Positions 48,965 through 54,908 of a stretch of DNA of 64,000 nucleotides are shown in pieces. The DNA comes from Gorillibacterium timonense (GTDB lineage Bacteria > Bacillota > Bacilli > Paenibacillales > NBRC-103111), in the NCBI RefSeq assembly GCF_001457415.1, contig NZ_LN881723.1:279028-343027 (forward strand). The letters are read 5' to 3'. Below the pieces are notes generated by a model, which was given only the letters and a program-made list of their open reading frames with translations, made no database searches and was not told the origin of the DNA. Numbering within the stretch: the stretch's first letter is position 1; each line of letters opens with the position of its first letter. The position numbers and the translations under genes were made by a program.

Positions 48965-48994
48965 ATAGTACAGATTTCGTGGAAAAAACGTCAA
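48965..48994 (-). promoter_or_regulatory. Sigma-A-like promoter of the nif operon
   Basis: Minus-strand TTGACG (48989-48994), 18 bases, TACTAT (48965-48970). Predicted start is near 48957, leaving a leader of about 67 bases before nifB. There is no sigma-54 type GG/GC element. Confidence 0.65.
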
Positions 48995-48999
48995 TGATA

Positions 49000-49012
49000 T
49001 GTAACGCTTACA
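49000..49012. promoter_or_regulatory. Palindrome TGTAA-CGC-TTACA just upstream of the nif -35
   Basis: A perfect 5-3-5 inverted repeat lies about six bases from the -35 element. It does not fit the GlnR spacing and could be another operator. Confidence 0.5.
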
Positions 49013-49042
49013 AACACGCTTTAACAATTTCGTCGCATTATA

Positions 49043-49059
49043 TGTCATATATTCTAACA
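49043..49059. promoter_or_regulatory. GlnR/TnrA-type box of the nif operon
   Basis: TGTCA-TATATTC-TAACA is an exact match to TGTNA-N7-TNACA, the GlnR/TnrA consensus. It is centred about 94 bases upstream of the predicted nif start. In Paenibacillus GlnR is known to control nif through such sites. Confidence 0.75.
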
Positions 49060-49120
49060 TACATATAACATGTATTCGCTTTCAATCATTTTTAAAGCGC
49101 ATACAAAACGATCGATTCCT

Positions 49121-49135
49121 TGATAATCGTTCTCA
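49121..49135. promoter_or_regulatory. Fur-like box upstream of the MoaD-like gene
   Basis: TGATAAT-C-GTTCTCA matches the 7-1-7 Fur-family pattern TGATAAT-N-ATTATCA at all but two of 14 specified positions. PerR or Zur could also recognise such a site. Confidence 0.45.
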
Positions 49136-49223
49136 TAATTGAATCGATCTTCACTTCCCGCTTGCCAAAACGCCAAATCGATCTATAATGTGGATGAATC
49201 CCCGCTTGAAAAAGGAGGAAACC

Positions 49224-49472
49224 ATGCCGATCCGCATCCACTTATTCGCCGGTCTAGCAGACGAAATTGGCGAAACCCCGCTCGCGATGGACTTGCCCGA
49301 GAGCGGCCTCACCGTCCAGGACTTGAAGGCGGAGTTGGTTCGCCGCCATCCGGGAGCCGACCGTTGGGTCCGCCAATCGCTCACCTCCGTCAACCGCACA
49401 TTCGCCCCGGACGACCAGCTCCTCCGGGATGGTGATGAGATTTCCCTCATCCCGCCGCTATCAGGCGGTTGA
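49224..49472 (+). CDS. MoaD/ThiS-family sulfur carrier protein
   Basis: The 82-residue ubiquitin-fold protein starts MPIRIHLFAGLADEIGE and ends PPLSGG, the C-terminal di-Gly that is adenylated and thiocarboxylated by an E1-like enzyme. MoaD proteins serve molybdopterin synthase, but here no moaE is near and two E1-like genes (HesA, ThiF type) follow. AAAAAGGAGG precedes the ATG at 49224. It is divergent from nifB, so it may share regulation with nif. A role in nitrogenase sulfur supply is inference. Confidence 0.88.
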   Translation: MPIRIHLFAGLADEIGETPLAMDLPESGLTVQDLKAELVRRHPGADRWVRQSLTSVNRTFAPDDQLLRDGDEISLIPPLSGG

Positions 49473-49491
49473 AGCTGCTTTCATCTTGTGC

Positions 49492-49540
49492 AAAAAGGCT
49501 GCTCAAAACCGGAGCATCTCCGGCTTTGAGCAGCCTTTTT
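49492..49540. terminator. Bidirectional terminator between the MoaD-like gene and hesA
   Basis: AAAAAGGCTGCTCAAA and TTTGAGCAGCCTTTTT pair, with an inner CCGGAG/CTCCGG stem. Confidence 0.9.
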
Positions 49541-49571
49541 CGCCACACCCGCTATCGAGAGAAAGCCATTC

Positions 49572-50330
49572 TCAGAGAGAACCGCATAATTCGCAGCGAG
49601 GAGCCTGCGCCACATCGATTTCAACCGATTGGAAGGTTAAGGAATCGAATCTCATTAGCTTGCCGGCAAGCCCAGGTTTGCCGAGCAGCCATTTGATCGC
49701 TTCGAGCGACGCCATGCAGCCAGCCATCCCCGACACGGCCCCCAGCACAGGAAATCCGAGCGGCTCCCACACCTTTGGCGATTCTGGATACAAGCATTCC
49801 AAGCAAGGCGTCTCCCCCGGCACAACGGTTGTCATTGAGATTTCATAGCCATACATGGCAGCCTCTATCATCGGCTTTCCTTCCGCCAAGCAAAGGCGGT
49901 TCAGCTCGTATCGTTCCGGAAAGTCGTAGCGGGCGTCGATGACTAGATCCGCCTTACGGACAAGCGGGCGCACCGCTTCAGGTTCGACCTTGCCGTTCCA
50001 GACCTCGATCTCCACATCAGGATTCAGCTTGGATAGACTTTCCGTTGCCTGATCGACCCGCGTCCGGCCGATGCCGTCCGTCGACATGAGGATTTGACGA
50101 TTCAAATCGGGAAGCACCGTCACCCCTTCATGAACCAGAATCAGCTTTCCAATACCCGCCGCAGCCAAATACAAGGCAGCCGTTCCGCCAAGACCGCCGA
50201 CTCCGGCAACAAGCACCGTCGCGTTCCGCAGCTTCGCCTGCCCTTCCACTCCGACCATATCCATCTGGCGAAAATACCTTCCCGCCCCCGCTTGAGGATC
50301 TGCATGTCCATGAATCTCGTTATTTGTCAT
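49572..50330 (-). CDS. hesA: HesA-type E1-like protein of the nif region
   Basis: The 252-residue ThiF/MoeB/HesA protein has the nucleotide site VLVAGVGGLGGTAALYLA (about 40-57), the DLNRQIL motif (Arg finger region), and zinc cysteines in ETPCLECL and RCELCGSL. hesA is a member of Paenibacillus nif clusters, where it sits after nifX; here it is separate and convergent with the MoaD-like gene. The start follows AGGAGCGAG. It probably activates a ubiquitin-like carrier such as the neighbouring MoaD-like protein. Confidence 0.85.
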   Translation of the reverse strand: MTNNEIHGHADPQAGAGRYFRQMDMVGVEGQAKLRNATVLVAGVGGLGGTAALYLAAAGIGKLILVHEGVTVLPDLNRQILMSTDGIGRTRVDQATESLSKLNPDVEIEVWNGKVEPEAVRPLVRKADLVIDARYDFPERYELNRLCLAEGKPMIEAAMYGYEISMTTVVPGETPCLECLYPESPKVWEPLGFPVLGAVSGMAGCMASLEAIKWLLGKPGLAGKLMRFDSLTFQSVEIDVAQAPRCELCGSL

Positions 50331-50349
50331 GAGTATCTCGCTCCTAATC

Positions 50350-50378
50350 GTGACAGTTTCTTAAAATGCCGCTACAAT
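50350..50378 (+). promoter_or_regulatory. Promoter of the ThiF/MoeB gene
   Basis: GTGACA (50350-50355), 17 bases, TACAAT (50373-50378). Confidence 0.6.
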
Positions 50379-50414
50379 ATACGCTAATATCTCCGATGCC
50401 GAGGAGGCCTTCAC

Positions 50415-51437
50415 ATGGATAAAGACCGCTATTCCAGACAAATTCGTTTCCGCGCCATCGGCGAGAACGGCCAGACTGCACTCTCGCAAAAGCATGTCAT
50501 TGTCATTGGAGCAGGCGCACTCGGTTCTGGCATTGCCGAAACATTAACGCGCGCGGGAATTGGTACGTTAACGATCATTGACAGGGATTACGTGGAATCA
50601 AGTAACCTGCAGCGACAATCCCTATACAGTAACGCAGATGCCGCAGCGAGGCTTCCCAAAGCCATCGCCGCAAGGAATCGCTTGAACGAGATCAATCCCG
50701 ACGTCGTCATTCACGCTCATGTTTTGGACGCCGCCCCCGCGGATCTGGAGAAACTGGTTCCAGGTGCTGATCTCTTGATGGACGGAACCGATAATTTCGA
50801 TACCCGCCTCATCGTCAACGACCTCGCCCAGAAGCATGGCATCCCCTGGATATACGGAGCGTGCGTGGGTAGCTCCGGCATGAGCTTTACCATCCTCCCT
50901 GGCTCCACCCCCTGTCTCAGTTGTCTACTCGCTTCCGGCATTATGACGGGAGAAACCTGCGACATAGGCGGCATCGTCGCCCCGGCTGTTCAAGCGGTCG
51001 TCGCCCACCAGACCGTGGAAGCCCTGAAGCTGCTTACTGGGAACGAAATGGATCTTCGCCAAACCTTTCTCACGTTTGATTTGTGGAGAAACCAACATTA
51101 CGAAGTCGATTTATCCGGAATGCGCAACCCGGGTTGCCCCTCCTGCGGAAGCGAGCGCACGTATCCCCATTTGGCTGCAGGCAGCCGGTTGAAAGCGGCC
51201 GTCCTATGCGGGAGAGATACTGTTCAGCTTCGTCCCTCGAATGGCCTGCCGTTGAATCTGAATCAATTGGCCGAGCTCTTAGAGCGACTCGACGGTCATC
51301 TCGACCGTAACCCCTATCTTCTCTCTTACTCGCACGAAGATAAAAGGCTGGTCTTTTTCCCGGATGGGCGTGTCCTGGTTCACGGAACGAACAGCATCGC
51401 GGAAGCGAAACGGCTTTATCACGGACTTATCGGTTGA
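50415..51437 (+). CDS. ThiF/MoeB-family adenylyltransferase with C-terminal extension
   Basis: The 340-residue protein opens RYSRQIRFRAIGENGQ, then has the ATP site VIVIGAGALGSGIAETL (about 29-45), DRDYVESSNLQRQ, MDGTDNFDTR and zinc cysteines CLSCL and CPSCG. Residues 1-235 form a full MoeB/ThiF domain. The last 100 residues read like a small added domain (LNQLAELLERLDGHLDRNPYLL, and DGRVLVHGT) seen in some ThiF proteins of Firmicutes. It should adenylate a MoaD/ThiS-type tail. GAGGAGG precedes the ATG. Confidence 0.9.
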   Translation: MDKDRYSRQIRFRAIGENGQTALSQKHVIVIGAGALGSGIAETLTRAGIGTLTIIDRDYVESSNLQRQSLYSNADAAARLPKAIAARNRLNEINPDVVIHAHVLDAAPADLEKLVPGADLLMDGTDNFDTRLIVNDLAQKHGIPWIYGACVGSSGMSFTILPGSTPCLSCLLASGIMTGETCDIGGIVAPAVQAVVAHQTVEALKLLTGNEMDLRQTFLTFDLWRNQHYEVDLSGMRNPGCPSCGSERTYPHLAAGSRLKAAVLCGRDTVQLRPSNGLPLNLNQLAELLERLDGHLDRNPYLLSYSHEDKRLVFFPDGRVLVHGTNSIAEAKRLYHGLIG

Positions 51438-51464
51438 TCCTCACCTGCCGGTTCGCGCGCGAAC

Positions 51465-51520
51465 GACCTGTCCAGCCTCCGCAAACATCAGGAAGCTTGG
51501 AACAGGCCGTTTTCGTTTTT
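51465..51520 (+). terminator. Probable terminator after the ThiF/MoeB gene
   Basis: An imperfect stem (CCTGTCCAGC with GCTTGGAACAGG) is followed by a seven-T run. It lies between convergent genes. Confidence 0.5.
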
Positions 51521-51847
51521 TTACAGGTTGTTCGTACCGGTACTGATGGTATAGGCCTCATCCACTCGGCTTACGAAGATTTTGCCATCTCCGTAATGGC
51601 CCTTAGGCTGTGTTTTGGCATTGCGCATAATGATAGAGATCAGATCATCCTTGTCGTCATCCTCCACAACGATCATCAACATGACCTTCGCAATCTCATC
51701 GTAATGAATACCTCCCGCTTCGATCCCTCTCTGCTTTCCCCGACCGGACACTTCCGTCTTGGTGACCGACGGAAATCCCGCTTCAAGAAGCGCCGAGATT
51801 ACCTCATTGACCTTTTGCGGCCGAATGATGGCCCTGACCATTAACAT
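51521..51847 (-). CDS. PII-family regulator, NifI1-like
   Basis: PII proteins bind ATP/ADP and 2-oxoglutarate and report nitrogen status. The 108-residue product has IIRPQKVNEVISALLEAG at the start, a T-loop region SGRGKQRGIEAGGIHYDEIAK, and GDGKIFVSRVDEAYTISTG at the end. The GRGKQRGI and YDE features resemble NifI1 of archaea and anaerobic bacteria, which inhibits nitrogenase after ammonia addition, more than GlnB/GlnK. No NifI2 partner and no amtB are adjacent. Starts at 51847 or 51841 are equally possible. It has its own promoter and GlnR-type box. Confidence 0.85.
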   Translation of the reverse strand: MLMVRAIIRPQKVNEVISALLEAGFPSVTKTEVSGRGKQRGIEAGGIHYDEIAKVMLMIVVEDDDKDDLISIIMRNAKTQPKGHYGDGKIFVSRVDEAYTISTGTNNL

Positions 51848-51904
51848 ACCTCTCACCCTTTCCTAATCGACTCTTCGGGTTCCTCAAACAAAAAACCCAC
51901 CCTC

Positions 51905-51933
51905 AGAATACGGGCAGGCTCGGTTTCGGTCAA
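51905..51933 (-). promoter_or_regulatory. Promoter of the NifI1-like gene
   Basis: Minus-strand TTGACC (51928-51933), 17 bases, TATTCT (51905-51910). Confidence 0.65.
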
Positions 51934-51941
51934 TTACATTG

Positions 51942-51958
51942 TGTAAGCTTAACTAACA
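51942..51958. promoter_or_regulatory. GlnR/TnrA-type box of the NifI1-like gene
   Basis: TGTAA-GCTTAAC-TAACA is an exact match to TGTNA-N7-TNACA, centred about 52 bases upstream of the predicted start. This is the position from which TnrA usually activates. Confidence 0.75.
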
Positions 51959-52034
51959 TTTTTAATGGTTTTTTGAATATTTTCACAAAATTTTCATTCA
52001 AACAAAACATTTGTGTTAGTTTTTATAACAACTA

Positions 52035-53009
52035 TTATTTTCCATATTCCCCGATCACTTTGCCTGTAGAGGTTGAGTCATATCCCCCGAGTCGACCTAG
52101 CTCCGCTTTGAATTCCGGAGAGGCGAGAAGCGCCTTCAATTCATTGATCCACTCCCGATTTCCGGGCTTCTTCAGCATGACCAAGTCAATCCGTTCCTGG
52201 CGCATAGGTATAAAATCAACGTCGGCAGACAAGGCACCACGCTCCGAGCCAACGCCAACATCGGCATTTCCTGCGGCGACCTGGCTGGCTACGCTCATGT
52301 GACTGCGGAATTCGCGCTCATATCCAAGGATGGAAGCCGCGTTCAAATGGCGAATGCGCAGCTCCTCTTCCAACAGGACGCGTGCACCGGACCCCTTTTC
52401 CCGATTGGCGAGGCGAATTCCAGGAACCGTCAGATCAGCCCAATTGCGGATGCCGTGAGGGTTGCCCTTGGTGACGTACAACCCCGCTGTGCGTTCTGCC
52501 AGATGTACGACCACATAAGGAAATCCGACCAGAATCCGCCGGATATACGGCAGGTTATACTCCCCCGAATCTCCGTCGAACAGATGGGTGCTGATTAGAT
52601 CGGATTCCCCTCTGTACAGGGAAAAAAGCCCGTCCAGACTGCCCATCATCGAGCGGAGCGGACGTTTTGCGGAACTGCGCTCCTCCATGTGGCGAGCGAC
52701 GAGATCAAGCAGATGATCCTGCCCGGTGATTACGATCGTATTGGTATCGCTTGCGGCCGCCGCTGGAGTAGGCACAGCGGATCGCTCGCCCCCTCGACTG
52801 TCTCTGTCTGATGCAAATCGAACGTCAGCGTTCTCACTCATGCGCATCTTGCGCTTGTACTGGTCCAAATCCGCGCTATCTACGCGCATCTGCTTGCCGA
52901 CCCGGTAAGCGGGCAGCTCGCCTTTTTTGATCAGATCATAGACCGTCAGCTTGGAGACGCGCAGCAGCTGGGCCAGCTCTTCCGGGGTATACGATACGGC
53001 AGATTCCAT
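52035..53009 (-). CDS. Helix-turn-helix regulator with periplasmic-binding-like ligand domain
   Basis: The 324-residue cytoplasmic protein has an excisionase-type helix-turn-helix at residues 5-55 (YTPEELAQLLRVSKLTVYDLIKK, then VGKQMRVD), a flexible linker, and a substrate-binding domain of the PBP-like-2 type (about 95-315, with FPYVVVHLAERTAGLYV, RLANREKGSGAR and GNADVGVGSERG). Being divergent from modA, it probably senses molybdate or tungstate and represses modAB, in place of ModE. The start after GAGGAG is best at 53009; ATG 53015 is in frame. Family firm, ligand inferred. Confidence 0.85.
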   Translation of the reverse strand: MESAVSYTPEELAQLLRVSKLTVYDLIKKGELPAYRVGKQMRVDSADLDQYKRKMRMSENADVRFASDRDSRGGERSAVPTPAAAASDTNTIVITGQDHLLDLVARHMEERSSAKRPLRSMMGSLDGLFSLYRGESDLISTHLFDGDSGEYNLPYIRRILVGFPYVVVHLAERTAGLYVTKGNPHGIRNWADLTVPGIRLANREKGSGARVLLEEELRIRHLNAASILGYEREFRSHMSVASQVAAGNADVGVGSERGALSADVDFIPMRQERIDLVMLKKPGNREWINELKALLASPEFKAELGRLGGYDSTSTGKVIGEYGK

Positions 53010-53163
53010 GTCCATTCACTCCTCACGGAGGCATTCCGGTTCTCTCGATGACCGGTGCTTTTCTCTATCATAAAGGCGAGTCTACCAAAGTGCAATGAAA
53101 CCGTTCTCTTCCTGAATCTTCACAAATCTGCCAATTTTGACAGCACTGCGCACACAAAATCTA

Positions 53164-53192
53164 TTTACAAGTTAGTTATAACTGATTATATT
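53164..53192 (+). promoter_or_regulatory. Sigma-A promoter of modAB
   Basis: TTTACA (53164-53169), 17 bases, TATATT (53187-53192). The candidate operator covers it. Confidence 0.7.
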
Positions 53193-53206
53193 TTGATATA
53201 ACTTGT
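53167..53206. promoter_or_regulatory. Candidate oxyanion-responsive operator over the modA promoter
   Basis: ACAAGTTA (53167-53174) and TAACTTGT (53199-53206) are inverted repeats. Inside are the palindrome AGTTATAACT (53174-53183) and two direct TATAACT copies 20 bases apart (53177 and 53197). The block overlaps both promoter elements, so binding should repress. Confidence 0.6.
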
Positions 53207-53224
53207 GATGTGAGGAGGCCTAAC

Positions 53225-54127
53225 ATGAAAAACAGAAACCCCTTATTGGTGATGCTGCTTCTTTCTTTGGCACTTCTGCTCGGATTGACCGGCTGTGGAA
53301 AATCGTCCGATTCCGCCGCCTCCGCTTCGCCTTCTGCTTCCGCCTCAACCGCTCCAACCGATTCTCCTAGCGTTTCGCCTTCGCTCGCTCCCTCCGAATC
53401 CGCTTCTCCAACGGTTGCTCCAGCCGGCGACAAGGTTCAGCTGATTGTCTCCGCGGCCGCGAGCCTGACCGAGAGCCTGGAAGAGATCAAGCCGATCTAT
53501 GAAGCCAGTCACCCCGGTGTCACGCTGGCCTTCAACTTCGGTGCTTCGGGAACGCTGCAAAAACAGATTGAACAAGGCGCTAAGGCCGATCTGTTCCTTT
53601 CCGCCGGAGCCAAGCAGATGAAAGCGCTGGTCGAGGGCAAGTTCATCGATTCGACCACCCAAAAAAATCTGCTGCTGAATGAGCTGGTTGTGGTCGTTCC
53701 TTCCGAAGGAGGCAAAACGGTGGCTTCGCTTGAAGACTTGAAGGATGCCGGTTTCAAAAAGCTGGCCGTCGGCACTCCCGAATCCGTTCCGGCAGGCAGC
53801 TATACCAAGGAAACGTTAGAGAAGGCCAGTCTCTGGGATGCTCTTCAACCCAAGATGGTCTTCACCAAAGACGTCAAACAGGTGCTGAACTACGTCGAGA
53901 CAGGCAACACCGAAGCCGGGTTTGTCTATAAAACCGATGCTCTCGCCTCCACGAAAGCCAAGATCGCTTATACCGTGGACAACAGCGCCCACAGCCCCAT
54001 CACCTATCCGATCGGAATCATACAGGCAACAGAGCACCGGACGGAAGCGGATGCTCTCTGCGCTTATCTGACTTCGCAGGAAGCGATCGATATCTTTGTG
54101 AAACACGGCTTCCTGGCTGCTGAATGA
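53225..54127 (+). CDS. modA: Molybdate ABC transporter substrate-binding lipoprotein ModA
   Basis: This extracytoplasmic lipoprotein binds molybdate or tungstate. The 300-residue protein has a lipoprotein signal ending LTGC (Cys about 24), an unusual 45-residue Ser/Ala/Pro linker, then the ModA domain with VSAAASLTESLEEI (oxyanion contact), FNFGASGTLQKQIEQGAKADLFLSA and a C-terminal half typical of family members. GAGGAGG precedes the ATG. It is translationally coupled to modB (ATGA overlap). Confidence 0.95.
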   Translation: MKNRNPLLVMLLLSLALLLGLTGCGKSSDSAASASPSASASTAPTDSPSVSPSLAPSESASPTVAPAGDKVQLIVSAAASLTESLEEIKPIYEASHPGVTLAFNFGASGTLQKQIEQGAKADLFLSAGAKQMKALVEGKFIDSTTQKNLLLNELVVVVPSEGGKTVASLEDLKDAGFKKLAVGTPESVPAGSYTKETLEKASLWDALQPKMVFTKDVKQVLNYVETGNTEAGFVYKTDALASTKAKIAYTVDNSAHSPITYPIGIIQATEHRTEADALCAYLTSQEAIDIFVKHGFLAAE

Positions 54128-54801
54128 TTCCGGATAACGTCGCATGGGGAGACGTCTGGGCTCCGATCGGTCTATCACTGAAAGTCTCCCTGCTTGCGAG
54201 CGTTCTCGTCTTTCTCATCGGCATGTACTTCGCCTGGAAGCTGCGGCGCGCCCGGTTTCCCGGAAAAATCCTCATCGAAACCTTATTCATGCTGCCGTTG
54301 GCGCTGCCGCCTACCGTCGTGGGCTTTCTCCTGCTCGTCCTTCTCGGCAGAAGGGGACCGGTCGGCAAGTTATTGGAGGGGACGTTCGATTACAGCCTGC
54401 TGTTCACGCCAGAGGCTGCCGTCATCGCATCCGTTATCGTCGCCTTCCCGCTCATGTACCAATCGGCCAAAACCGGCTTCGACGAGATTGATCCCGATCT
54501 CGAAGCCGCCGCCCGGGCCATCGGAGCGAACAACCGCCAGGTGTTTCTCTATGTCAGCCTTCCGCTCGCCTGGCGTTCCCTGCTCACCGGCTACATCCTC
54601 GGCTTCGCCCGCGGGCTGGGCGAATTCGGCGCCACGCTGATGGTGGCCGGGAACATCCCCAAGGTCACGCAGACGCTGCCGATGGCCATCTACTTGGCAG
54701 TCGATCAAGGCAAGATGACGCTGGCCTGGTATTGGACGGGTGCCACGATCTTCATCGCCTTCGCGATGATACTAGTGACCAACCGTCTCCGGTGGAAGTG
54801 A
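54124..54801 (+). CDS. modB: Molybdate ABC transporter permease ModB
   Basis: The 225-residue inner-membrane permease has five to six membrane segments and the ATPase-docking EAA loop: DLEAAARAIGANNRQVFLYVSLPLAWRSLL (about 127-156). It also has LARGLGEFGATLMVAGNIP, the ModB signature. The start overlaps the modA stop by four bases. No modC ATPase gene follows; a terminator comes within 35 bases, so the ATPase must be encoded elsewhere or shared. Confidence 0.95.
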   Translation: MIPDNVAWGDVWAPIGLSLKVSLLASVLVFLIGMYFAWKLRRARFPGKILIETLFMLPLALPPTVVGFLLLVLLGRRGPVGKLLEGTFDYSLLFTPEAAVIASVIVAFPLMYQSAKTGFDEIDPDLEAAARAIGANNRQVFLYVSLPLAWRSLLTGYILGFARGLGEFGATLMVAGNIPKVTQTLPMAIYLAVDQGKMTLAWYWTGATIFIAFAMILVTNRLRWK

Positions 54802-54831
54802 TGGCATTTCGCGCAGACCCCCTCCTGAGGC

Positions 54832-54878
54832 AAAACAAAGACGCTCGCTTCTCTGTGTGGAGAGGCGAGCGTTTTGTT
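54832..54878 (+). terminator. Terminator after modB
   Basis: AAAACAAAGACGCTCGC pairs with GCGAGCGTTTTGTT around CTTCTCTGTGTGGAGAG, which itself pairs. A T-rich 3-prime arm follows. Confidence 0.85.
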
Positions 54879-54908
54879 GTGATGTCGGTTAGGCATTCTT
54901 ATGCTCGT

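Noticed and set aside
49000..49012. CcpA cre site
   Set aside because: TGTAACGCTTACA is one base too short for the cre pattern, so it is reported only as an unassigned palindrome.
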